A DNA stretch of 64,000 nt from Arthrobacter sp. ISL-48 (GTDB lineage: Bacteria; Actinomycetota; Actinomycetes; Actinomycetales; Micrococcaceae): contig NZ_JAGGPL010000013.1 in the NCBI RefSeq assembly GCF_018613805.1, positions 124,001-188,000 of the forward strand, given 5' to 3'. The first letter of the stretch is position 1; the number at the start of each line of letters is the position of its first letter. This document shows, one piece after another, positions 18,250 to 26,355 of this stretch. Below the pieces are notes generated by a model. That model had not been told where the DNA came from. It saw only the letters and a list, made by a program, of their open reading frames with translations, and did no database searches. Position numbers and translations under genes: made by a program.

Positions 18250-19500
18250 ATGGCTGTTACCACCCTTCCGAAAGTACCGGCAACTGGCCGCAAATGGTCG
18301 CGTCTGCTGCTGATGGGGCCTGCCTTCGTTGCCGCCATTGCGTATGTGGATCCGGGAAACGTCGCCGCGAACCTGACGGCTGGTGCAAACTACGGCTATC
18401 TGCTCGTCTGGGTCCTCGTGGCGGCAAACGCGATGGCCGTCCTGGTGCAGTACCAGTCCGCCAAGCTTGGACTTGCTACGGGGCTGAGCCTTCCGGAGAT
18501 CCTCGGTAAGCGCCTGGGCAACGGGCGCCGCAGGCTGTATTGGGTCCAGGCCGAGGTTGTGGCCGGAGCGACGGACATGGCAGAAGTCATCGGCGGGGCG
18601 GTGGCACTCAACCTGCTGTTCGGACTCCCACTGCTGGCAGGCGGCGTCATCATCGGCCTGGCCTCCATGCTGCTGCTCGCACTGCAGTCATCCCGCGGTC
18701 AAAAGTCATTCGAGTACGCCATCCTCATTCTTCTGGGAGTCATTGCGGTCGGTTTCGTTTCAGGACTCTTCGTCAATCCCCCGGACGCCGGAAGCGCCCT
18801 GACCGGCCTGGTGCCGCGTTTCGAAGGAACTGACACCGTCCTGCTTGCGGCCAGCATGCTCGGTGCCACGGTAATGCCGCACGCAATCTACCTGCACTCC
18901 GCCCTCGCCCGGGACAGGCACGGCTTCTCCGAGGATCCGGCCGTGCGGACACGCCTGATCCGGGCCACACGGGTGGATGTTGCAGGCGCCCTCATGCTTG
19001 CCGGCGTCGTGAACATCGCCATGCTCCTACTGGCCGCTTCCAGCCTGCGGGGTATCGAGGGAACGGACACGATCGCCGGGGCCCACGCCGCCGTCACCTC
19101 GGCCCTGGGCCCGGTCATCGGCGTCGTCTTCGCGATCGGACTGCTGGCATCTGGCCTGGCATCCACCTCAGTCGGCTGTTACGCCGGCGCCACCATTATG
19201 GGTGGGCTGCTCAAGTTCAAGGTGCCGCTGCTCACCCGCCGCGTGATCACCCTGATCCCGGCACTCGCCGTCCTCGGCGCGGGCGTCGAACCGACTCTCG
19301 CCTTGGTCCTCAGCCAGGTCCTGCTCAGCTTCGGCATACCGTTCGCCCTGATTCCGCTCATCCGCCTCACCGGCAAACGCGACGTCATGGGCATCCACAC
19401 CGACTGGTGGGCACTCAAGATCGCCGGATGGACCAGCGCAACGCTTATCGTCGGCCTCAACTGCGTCCTCATTGTCCTGACCATCGCCGGGCAATCCTGA
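18250..19500 (+). CDS. mntH: Nramp-family manganese/divalent metal transporter MntH
   Basis: A 416-residue membrane protein with about eleven hydrophobic segments. The metal-binding motifs are intact: DPGN in TM1 (AYVDPGNVAAN, near residue 34) and MPHAIYLHS in TM6 (near 210). Nramp proteins take up Mn2+ or Fe2+ with protons across the cytoplasmic membrane. GAGGATC lies a few bases before the ATG. It is preceded by a possible metalloregulator palindrome and is divergent from the MFS gene. A 14-bp tandem duplication includes its stop codon. Confidence 0.92.
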   Translation: MAVTTLPKVPATGRKWSRLLLMGPAFVAAIAYVDPGNVAANLTAGANYGYLLVWVLVAANAMAVLVQYQSAKLGLATGLSLPEILGKRLGNGRRRLYWVQAEVVAGATDMAEVIGGAVALNLLFGLPLLAGGVIIGLASMLLLALQSSRGQKSFEYAILILLGVIAVGFVSGLFVNPPDAGSALTGLVPRFEGTDTVLLAASMLGATVMPHAIYLHSALARDRHGFSEDPAVRTRLIRATRVDVAGALMLAGVVNIAMLLLAASSLRGIEGTDTIAGAHAAVTSALGPVIGVVFAIGLLASGLASTSVGCYAGATIMGGLLKFKVPLLTRRVITLIPALAVLGAGVEPTLALVLSQVLLSFGIPFALIPLIRLTGKRDVMGIHTDWWALKIAGWTSATLIVGLNCVLIVLTIAGQS

Positions 19501-19523
19501 CAGGGCTTTCCTGACAGGGCTTT
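19496..19523. repeat. 14-bp tandem duplication across the mntH stop
   Basis: The unit cctgacagggcttt occurs twice in a row (19496-19509, 19510-19523). The first copy contains the TGA of mntH. The change is neutral for the protein and resembles the stop-spanning duplication at 6658-6711. Confidence 0.85.
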
Positions 19524-19564
19524 CCACTTGCAGCCTGCATGTGCTTCAGGCTGGAGCCGGCCTC

Positions 19565-19918
19565 CTACGCCCGGGCGCGCGAAGCCAGGGCGTCGTTCAG
19601 GAACTCCAGGTGGGCAGGTGTGGTGGCAGTGATGTGGTCTGCATACCCTGGGTGCTTGGTGAGGAACTTCTTGATGAAAGGGCACACCGGCACGATTCCC
19701 ACTCCCGCTTCCACCGTCTCATCCAGTGCCACCTTGGCGAGCTTGCCCGCGAGCCCCTGGCCTCCGTATTCCTCATTGATCACGGTGTGATAGAAAATCC
19801 GCTGTGGTGAGCTGCCGCCGTCGTACTCTTTGTACGCGGCCTTGCCGATCACGTTTCCGGCCACCAGGACTTCAAATCGCTCTCGTTCCGGGTTGTGGCG
19901 GATGGTGACATCAGTCAT
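19565..19918 (-). CDS. Small GNAT-like acetyltransferase (NATD1/COG2388 type)
   Basis: A 117-residue protein of the short GNAT branch often called NATD1 or YidJ-like: MTDVTIRHNPERERFEVLV, the central HTVINEEYGGQGLAGKLAKVAL with the acetyl-CoA loop GGQGLA, and a C-terminal CPFIKKFLTKHPGYADH typical of the branch. The ATG at 19918 has AAGGAGA upstream. The substrate is unknown. The gene follows the serine-hydrolase-like lipoprotein gene in the same direction after a 68-bp gap. Confidence 0.85.
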   Translation of the reverse strand: MTDVTIRHNPERERFEVLVAGNVIGKAAYKEYDGGSSPQRIFYHTVINEEYGGQGLAGKLAKVALDETVEAGVGIVPVCPFIKKFLTKHPGYADHITATTPAHLEFLNDALASRARA

Positions 19919-19986
19919 CGGGCTCTCCTTGGTTCGACTCTTGGTAAAGCCTAACCTCGGAGCCCCTAACCTTATTTCGTCGCGGG

Positions 19987-21180
19987 CTAGCACGCCAGGC
20001 TGAGCGCTTCCACGGCAGCGCCCGACATCTCAAGAGACTGAGGGTCATCGAAGCCAATCAGCCAAGGGGATGGTGCGCGGGCCACCGCCATGGCCACCTG
20101 GCGGGACCCGTCAGCGCTGATCAGGGCGAGCGCGGCGTATCCCCGCACCACCCCTACATGGCCAAAATAGTCGTTGTTGGAGCACACGTCATACAGCCTG
20201 ACGAGACCAAGGCCGTACTGGTTATATTTTGGATGATGCATCTCCTCGACGCTTTGGCGCATCAGCAGAGTCCCTTTCTGCAGGGCGGCGAAGTAGGTGT
20301 TGAGTTCAGGGACCGTGGAGATCATCCCGGTGTCGGGAGAACCACTGTGGATGGGAGAAAGAACGTTGTCCACCAGTTCGTCATTTTCCGACCGGGTGTA
20401 GCCATGGATCATCCTCTGCGGAGCAGGCCCGTCACCGGTCATCAGGGTGTCCTGCAGCCCCAATGGCTCCACGCTGTCCGTGTCAATGACCGCCCCGATG
20501 TCCTTGCCCCGCAGCTTCTCGACGAGCAGTGCCAGAGCCGCATAGTTGGTGTTGGAGTAGCTGTAAAGGCTGCCCGATCCTCCGGTCCAGGGGTCAGCCG
20601 CGGCGGCAGCCAGCCGCTCCTCATGGCTCCTCTTATCGTCCCCTGGATCGCTCATCTTACGCAGAACGTCCCAGTAGTCGGGCATCCCGGACCGGTGGCT
20701 CAGCAGACTGCGTATGGTGATGGGTCCGGGCGGCTTGATGAGGCTCTCGAAGTCCGGCAGGTACTTCTGGATGGGGTCATCCAGTTTCACTTTCCCCTCT
20801 TCCACCAGCTTCATGACTGACACTGCCACCATCGACATTGTGACGTCACCGATCTGGGTCCGGTCCGTCAACTGGACGGGTTCCTGGTTCTCGAGGCTTC
20901 GGACGCCCGCGGCCGAGGACCATTCCCCCAGCCTCGACTTCATCTGGATGATGACCGCCGTCGCTCCCGCAGTGCGCACGTCTTCGCTGTAGTGTTCCAG
21001 CACGGAGACGTAGGCGGGCGTCGTCGGAGTAGCAGAGCCCGTGGCTGACTGGGCAGCCGGAGACTGCGGGTCAGGCGGATCGGGGGCACTTGTACAGCCT
21101 CCAAGTGAAGCCACCAGCGCCGCCGCCGCGACGGCAGCCGCAAGGCGGGATGAGACGGAACCATGGACGGCAGCCTGCAT
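19987..21180 (-). CDS. Serine-hydrolase-fold (class C beta-lactamase/PBP) lipoprotein lacking the SxxK motif
   Basis: A 397-residue lipoprotein: Ala-rich signal followed by the lipobox LGGC with Cys about 29, then a low-complexity linker and a beta-lactamase/DD-peptidase domain. The segment aligned with the catalytic IGSVTKS of the family reads IGDVTMS, so Ser becomes Asp (about 112) and Lys becomes Met (about 115). The second motif YSN (about 208-210, within YSYSNTNY) and a later GHVG in place of H-x-G remain. LVEEGKVKLDDPIQKYLPDF is typical of the family, so the alignment is secure. The protein should be unable to form the acyl-enzyme and may bind peptidoglycan or a ligand instead. The ATG at 21180 follows GAAGGGA. 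Confidence 0.82.
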   Translation of the reverse strand: MQAAVHGSVSSRLAAAVAAAALVASLGGCTSAPDPPDPQSPAAQSATGSATPTTPAYVSVLEHYSEDVRTAGATAVIIQMKSRLGEWSSAAGVRSLENQEPVQLTDRTQIGDVTMSMVAVSVMKLVEEGKVKLDDPIQKYLPDFESLIKPPGPITIRSLLSHRSGMPDYWDVLRKMSDPGDDKRSHEERLAAAAADPWTGGSGSLYSYSNTNYAALALLVEKLRGKDIGAVIDTDSVEPLGLQDTLMTGDGPAPQRMIHGYTRSENDELVDNVLSPIHSGSPDTGMISTVPELNTYFAALQKGTLLMRQSVEEMHHPKYNQYGLGLVRLYDVCSNNDYFGHVGVVRGYAALALISADGSRQVAMAVARAPSPWLIGFDDPQSLEMSGAAVEALSLAC

Positions 21181-21390
21181 CTCAAGTCCCTTCAAGGGCC
21201 AATAAGCAGCTGGACTCCTAAGGGACCGCCAGTTGCACCGGCATTTTCAATGTTCCTCAAGGCTGATAGGGGTGTCAAGGACGCGCGCTCGCCCGGTGAC
21301 GTAGCCGGCCAACCCTTGTAGTGTCATGAGCACCGGGCAAGGACTCCCCCTGCCGCCCACCAGCAACTATCCCGGCACTAAGGAGAGAGC

Positions 21391-21720
21391 ATGGCAGTCG
21401 ACGACGACGAAGCACGCGTCCTGGACGAATGGAGCCACCGGCTTGCCCAGGCACTGCAGATCCTCGATCTTGAAGTTGATCAGGAACTGCTCCTTGATCT
21501 CGCCAGGAAATCGGCAGGCTCCGTGATCCACGCGGCGGCACCGGTCACAACGTTCCTGGTGGGCTATGCGGCCGGACTTGAAGCCGGGACCGGAAGCGCC
21601 GGCTCCAAGGACTCCTCCACCGCTGCTGTCGCCAAAGCGGCTGACGTCGCATTCCAGCTGTGCGAGGACGGTCACGACGGCGGCCCGGCCAGCGAAGGCT
21701 GGGCCGACACCGCGCAGTAA
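21391..21720 (+). CDS. DUF6457 domain protein
   Basis: A 109-residue, mostly helical acidic protein with the DUF6457 pattern: LDEWSHRLAQALQI, a central LLLDLARKSAGSVIHAAAPVTTFLVGYAAG and an Ala-rich end. In actinobacteria this domain is often found beside or fused to molybdenum-cofactor genes such as mobA or fdhD. Here it converges with a YdeP-type molybdoenzyme gene that ends at 21839, which agrees with that link. The ATG at 21391 follows AAGGAGAG. Its biochemical role is not known. Confidence 0.75.
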   Translation: MAVDDDEARVLDEWSHRLAQALQILDLEVDQELLLDLARKSAGSVIHAAAPVTTFLVGYAAGLEAGTGSAGSKDSSTAAVAKAADVAFQLCEDGHDGGPASEGWADTAQ

Positions 21721-21838
21721 GGGTGACATGAGCCCAGACCCGGGCTCCCTCAGCGGCGCTGGCCAGCATCAGCTGCGCTGGCCTGCACCGCTCCTGCGGG
21801 TCAAGGCCGGTCATTCGAGGCCAGTAATGTGTGGCCCC

Positions 21839-24151
21839 TTATGCCGGCGCCTGCTCCTTGGCGGGCTCCAGCCGCACGATCACTGCCTTGGACACCGGCG
21901 TCTGGCTTCCCTCGGCAACGCTGTCCAGCGGAACCAGCACATTGGCCTCCGGATAGTATGCCGCAGCGCAGCCGGTGGCCGTGGGGTACGAAACCACGCG
22001 GAAGTTCCTCAGTACCCGCTCCGCGTTGTCCTTGTAAACACCGTGGACATCCACGTATTGGCCGTCGCTGAGCCCGAGTTCGGCCAGGTCCTGGGGGCTC
22101 ACGAACACCACGTCCCGTCCCTTCTTAATGCCCCGGTATCGGTCGTTGTGACCGTAGATGGTGGTATTGAACTGGTCATGCGAGCGCATGCTCTGCAGGA
22201 TCAGGGTTCCCGCCGGACGCTCCACGTGCTCCAACTCGTTAACCGTGAGCATGGCCTTGCCGGTAGGCGTGTTGAACGTGCGCGAGTCACGCGGCCCATT
22301 GGGCAGCACAAAGCCGCCCTCCTGCCGGATCTTTCGGTTGTAATCCTCACACCCGGCCACAACGTGGGAGATGTGGTCCCGGATGAGGTCGTAGTTCTTT
22401 TCGAAACCGGCCCAGTCGGCCTGGATCGAATCTCCCACCACTTCGCGGGCCAGCCTGCTGACGATCGCCACCTCGGACAGCAGCCCCGGAGCCACCGGCC
22501 GGACCGTGCCATGGGACGGGTGAACAGCGCACACAGTGTCCTCCACGGACACAAACTGCGGCCCGGATTCCTGTTGGTCGAATTCAGCGCGGCCCATGGT
22601 CGGCAGGATCAGCGCCTCTGCCCCGGTGACCGTATGCGACCGGTTAAGCTTCGTGGAAATCTGGACTGAGAGCTCCGTGTTCTCCATCGCAGCCACGGCA
22701 GCCTGGGTGTCCGAAATGGCTCCCACCAGGTTGCCGCCCAGTCCGACGAAAACCTTGATCCCGCCGTCGCGCATCTGCCGGATGGTTTCCACGGCATCCA
22801 CGCCGTGCTGACGCGGCGGGTCGAAACTGAACTCCTTGCCCAAGGCATCCAGGAAGGCGGGCGGCATCTGCTCCCAGATGCCCATGGTGCGGTCTCCCTG
22901 GACGTTGCTGTGCCCGCGGATGGGTGAGGCGCCGGCTCCTGGCTTGCCCATGTTGCCCCGGAGCAGCAGCAGGTTGATGATCTCCTTGATGGTGGCCACG
23001 GCCTTTTTGTGCTGGGTGATGCCCATGGCCCACGTGATGATGACCTTCTCCGCCTTGAGGTAGCGGGCGGCCAGTTCATCGATCTCTTCGGTCCGCAGAC
23101 CTGTTGCTTCCAGCACTGCGGCTTCGTCGAGCTCGGCGAGGTGTGCCCGGAGCTCGTCGAGCCCCTGGCAGTGTTCCTCAAGGAACTGGTGGTCCAGCAC
23201 GGTTCCCGGGTTCTTCGCCTCGGCATCGAGGACCCGCCTGGAAACGGCCTGGAGCAGGGCCATGTCCCCGCCGATCCGGACCTGCATGAACTGATCCGCA
23301 ATCTGGGTGCCGCGGCCCACGATTCCCTTGACCGTCTGCGGGTTCTTATAGCGCATCAGCCCGGCCTCCGGCAGCGGGTTCACGGCCACGATCTCGCAGC
23401 CGGCCTCCTTGGCCTCCTCCAGCGCGGTGAGCATCCGTGGGTGGTTGGTGCCCGGGTTCTGCCCCATGATGATGATCAGGTCTGCCTTGGCGAAGTCATC
23501 GTAGGAGATGGTGGCCTTGCCGATGCCGATGGTCTGGCCCATCGCCCAGCCTGACGATTCATGGCACATGTTGGAACAGTCAGGCAGGTTGTTGGTCCCG
23601 TACGCCCGCACAAACAGTTGGTAAAGGAACGCGGCTTCGTTGGAGGTCCGGCCGCTGGTGTAGAACGTGGCCTGATCTGGGCTGGGCAGGCCAGTCAGCT
23701 TGTCCGCGATGACGGAGAACGCCTGCTCCCAGCTGACGGGGCGGTAGTGATCCTCCCCGGCACGCTTGTATACCGGCTCCGTGAGCCGCCCTTGCATGCC
23801 GAGCCAGTACTCGGTCCTTTGCCGCAGTTCACTCACCGGGTGCTCGGTCCAGAACTCGGAGCCGATCACCACTGGCGTGGCCTCCCAGGTGACAGCTTTG
23901 GCGCCGTTCTCGCAGAACTCGAACGTTTTGCGGTGTCCGGGATCGGGCCACGCACAGCTCATGCAGTCGAACCCGTCCTTCTGGTTCAGCGCCAGCAGGG
24001 TCTTCCGGGACCGGTCCGGGCCCATGTGTTCAATGGCGGGTTTCATCGAGTGATAGACGCCGGGGATGCCCGCGGCCCACGTCTTCGGGTGGCCGGTAAC
24101 CTCGATTTTTGCCTCGTCAGGTTCTTCAACCCGCGGGTTCTTGCGCGCCAC
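21839..24151 (-). CDS. FdhF/YdeP-family molybdopterin oxidoreductase
   Basis: A 770-residue cytoplasmic protein of the DMSO reductase superfamily, YdeP/FdhF branch. It carries FDCMSCAWPDPG near residue 65, NLPDCSNMCHESSG near 190 with the probable Mo-ligand Cys, MGQNPGTNHPRML, and a C-terminal molydopterin-dinucleotide-binding domain with NTPTGKAM and FNTTIYGHNDRYRG. There is no Tat signal. YdeP-type proteins are linked with acid or redox stress in E. coli; the substrate is unsettled and simple formate dehydrogenase activity should not be assumed. The GTG at 24151 has AAGGAGA upstream; earlier codons lack family likeness. The convergent DUF6457 gene may help cofactor insertion. Confidence 0.88.
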   Translation of the reverse strand: MARKNPRVEEPDEAKIEVTGHPKTWAAGIPGVYHSMKPAIEHMGPDRSRKTLLALNQKDGFDCMSCAWPDPGHRKTFEFCENGAKAVTWEATPVVIGSEFWTEHPVSELRQRTEYWLGMQGRLTEPVYKRAGEDHYRPVSWEQAFSVIADKLTGLPSPDQATFYTSGRTSNEAAFLYQLFVRAYGTNNLPDCSNMCHESSGWAMGQTIGIGKATISYDDFAKADLIIIMGQNPGTNHPRMLTALEEAKEAGCEIVAVNPLPEAGLMRYKNPQTVKGIVGRGTQIADQFMQVRIGGDMALLQAVSRRVLDAEAKNPGTVLDHQFLEEHCQGLDELRAHLAELDEAAVLEATGLRTEEIDELAARYLKAEKVIITWAMGITQHKKAVATIKEIINLLLLRGNMGKPGAGASPIRGHSNVQGDRTMGIWEQMPPAFLDALGKEFSFDPPRQHGVDAVETIRQMRDGGIKVFVGLGGNLVGAISDTQAAVAAMENTELSVQISTKLNRSHTVTGAEALILPTMGRAEFDQQESGPQFVSVEDTVCAVHPSHGTVRPVAPGLLSEVAIVSRLAREVVGDSIQADWAGFEKNYDLIRDHISHVVAGCEDYNRKIRQEGGFVLPNGPRDSRTFNTPTGKAMLTVNELEHVERPAGTLILQSMRSHDQFNTTIYGHNDRYRGIKKGRDVVFVSPQDLAELGLSDGQYVDVHGVYKDNAERVLRNFRVVSYPTATGCAAAYYPEANVLVPLDSVAEGSQTPVSKAVIVRLEPAKEQAPA

Positions 24152-24395
24152 GCTGCACTCTCCTTGATTCGCAGACCGCTGCCGAAAACCAGCGCCAGCG
24201 CCGGTTCGAACAGTCACTTTCCACAGTTGTTCAGGCAGCGGTGTAAGTCAAGAAGGACGCCTGGCTCAGGGGACAGCACCAGGCCCAGGGTCAGCACTCG
24301 GACAACTCGTACGACGGCGGCTGTTTGCTCGCGCTAGGCTGGTCACCACAGGCTGAAGCAAGCGGCCACAGGACCCACCCTCCGGAGCCACCACC

Positions 24396-26225
24396 ATGTC
24401 CGAGTCCCCTGCCGTTGCTTCGGATGCCGCCAGCAGCGTCGATGCCCTGAGCGCTCTCGCGGCCTCCGCATTCTCCCTTCCGCAACTCCGCGACGGCCAA
24501 CTGGCAGGCATGGCCGCATTGGCGGGTGGCCGCGACGTCCTGGCCGTAATGCCCACCGGCTACGGCAAGTCGGCCATCTACCAGGTGGCCGCCGTCCACC
24601 TCCACCGGAGCGGCACTGAGCGGAGTGGCACTGAGCGGAGCGACACCGGGCTGAGCGGCACCAACCTGAGCCGCACCAACGCGGCCGGCCCCCGTAAGCC
24701 CGGCCCCGCCGTCGTGGTTTCACCGCTCATCGCCCTGCTGGAAGACCAGCTGGACGGGCTGGCCGAAGAGCTGGGCCCGGCCGCCGCCGTCGCCATCAAT
24801 TCGTCTCACAGTGACGCCGAGGTGGAAGATGCCTGGCAGGCTGTGGAGGACGGCAGCGCCACGTTCCTTTTCCTGGCACCGGAGCAGCTGGCCAAGCAGG
24901 ACACCGTGGAACGCATCGCGGCGCTGGACGTTGCCCTTTTCGTAGTGGATGAGGCCCACTGCGTCTCCTCCTGGGGACACGACTTCCGCCCGGACTATCT
25001 GAGCCTGGGCACCGCCCGCGAGCGCCTGGGCAATCCACCGGTAGCCGCGCTCACGGCCACCGCCTCCCTGCCGGTGCGGGAGGAGATCGCCGAACGGCTC
25101 GGCATGAAGGACCCACTGGTGCTGGTCCATGGCTTCGATCGGCCGCAAATCAGCCTGGCTGTGGTCCGCCATCAGGAGGACAAAGCCAAGCGGCGCACCG
25201 TGGTGGAGCACGTCACGGAACCGGCCAGTGCAGGCCCGGCCGCCGGATCCACCACCGGGAAGTCCCACGGGTTGCTGTACGCCGCCACCCGGAAGGACAC
25301 CGAAATGTACGCCGCCAAGCTGGCCAAGACCGGGCTGCGCACCGAGGCGTACCACGCGGGCCGAGCCGGCGCGGACCGCGAACGGATCCACGAGCAGTTC
25401 ATGGACGATGACCTGGACGTCGTCGTTGCCACCACCGCCTTCGGGATGGGGATCGACAAACCCAACGTCCGCTTTGTGGTCCACGCGGACGTCCCGGAGT
25501 CGCTGGACGCCTACTATCAGGAGATCGGACGTTCCGGGCGGGACGGGCAGCCCGCGGCCGCCGTCCTGCACTACCGCGCCGAAGATCTGGGCCTGCGTAA
25601 GTTTTTCGGCACCCACACCACGGACGAGGAATCGCTGCTGGCCTTACTCAAAATCCTGCACGCGGCCGATGGGCCGGTGCCCAAAACCTCTCTCGCCGAA
25701 CTCACCGGTTTCCCGGCCAGGCGCGTCACCGGGCTGCTCAACCAGCTGCAGGAAGCGGGCGCCGTCAAGACCGGCAAGCGCGGTGTCCGGCTCACGTCCA
25801 AGGCCAAGTTGCCCACCCTGGTGAGCCGGGCCGTCGAACTCGCCGAAGCGCGCCAGCGGGTGGACCAGTCCCGCATCAACATGATGCGCGGCTATGCCGA
25901 GACAGACGGCTGCCGGCGGCAGTTCCTGCTGGGCTACTTCGGCGAAAACCTCCAGCAGCCGTGCGGAAACTGCGATTCGTGCGCTGATTCCGCTTCGCTC
26001 GATTCCGGCGGTCCCACGGCCGGAAAGAACGACGACGGCGGTCCGGCCACCGCAGCTGCCGCCGAGCCGTTCCCGCTCCAGTCTGCCGTGGTCCACAACG
26101 AGTGGGGGCCGGGTCTGGTGATGCGGCACGAGGACGACGTGATCACGGTGCTGTTCGAGCAGGAAGGCTACAAGACACTGTCCCGGACCGCGGTGCTGGA
26201 GCACGGTCTCCTGAAGCTGGCGTAG
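24396..26225 (+). CDS. recQ: RecQ-family ATP-dependent DNA helicase
   Basis: A 609-residue helicase: Walker A MPTGYGKSA (near 52), DEAH box VVDEAHCVSSWGHDFRPDY (near 185), motif VI QEIGRSGRDGQ (near 375) and a zinc-binding CRRQFLLGYFGE with CGNCDSC (near 508-530). It unwinds DNA 3'-5' in repair and recombination. The C-terminal domain is not HRDC but a short VVHNEWGPGLVMRHEDDVITVLF unit typical of actinobacterial RecQ. Unusual is a stretch of S-G-T-E-R-like repeats inserted between motifs I and Ia (about 68-90), coded by imperfect 15-base repeats. The ATG at 24396 follows a stretch with CCGGAG. Confidence 0.9.
   Translation: MSESPAVASDAASSVDALSALAASAFSLPQLRDGQLAGMAALAGGRDVLAVMPTGYGKSAIYQVAAVHLHRSGTERSGTERSDTGLSGTNLSRTNAAGPRKPGPAVVVSPLIALLEDQLDGLAEELGPAAAVAINSSHSDAEVEDAWQAVEDGSATFLFLAPEQLAKQDTVERIAALDVALFVVDEAHCVSSWGHDFRPDYLSLGTARERLGNPPVAALTATASLPVREEIAERLGMKDPLVLVHGFDRPQISLAVVRHQEDKAKRRTVVEHVTEPASAGPAAGSTTGKSHGLLYAATRKDTEMYAAKLAKTGLRTEAYHAGRAGADRERIHEQFMDDDLDVVVATTAFGMGIDKPNVRFVVHADVPESLDAYYQEIGRSGRDGQPAAAVLHYRAEDLGLRKFFGTHTTDEESLLALLKILHAADGPVPKTSLAELTGFPARRVTGLLNQLQEAGAVKTGKRGVRLTSKAKLPTLVSRAVELAEARQRVDQSRINMMRGYAETDGCRRQFLLGYFGENLQQPCGNCDSCADSASLDSGGPTAGKNDDGGPATAAAAEPFPLQSAVVHNEWGPGLVMRHEDDVITVLFEQEGYKTLSRTAVLEHGLLKLA
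24609..24680 (+). repeat. Imperfect 15-bp repeats inside recQ
   Basis: The pattern agcggcactgagcgg recurs with small changes about four to five times and codes for SGTER, SGTER, SDTGL, SGTNL, SRTN. It sits in a loop between helicase motifs I and Ia, where length change would be tolerated. Confidence 0.7.
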
Positions 26226-26355
26226 CGCCTACAGCACCTCCAGGTCGCGGACAGCACCTGCCCGGTAGGCTGGAAACCAGTACTGAGTCGTGTGGAGGTC
26301 CGGCAGCACCACCTTTCACGGCACGCCTGTCCGCCTGCACGAAAGGCCCCGCATC

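Noticed and set aside
19930..19975. DtxR/IdeR iron box before the small GNAT gene
   Set aside because: Two GGTTAGG direct repeats are present, but they do not form the 19-bp inverted repeat of iron boxes.
21839..24151. Formate dehydrogenase FdhF
   Set aside because: The sequence follows the YdeP branch with a Cys-type ligand region; no electron-transfer subunit is nearby, so formate oxidation is not supported.
26226..26355. yybP-ykoY manganese riboswitch before the TerC gene
   Set aside because: The leader is short and lacks the conserved purine-rich loops; only a simple hairpin over the ribosome site is seen.
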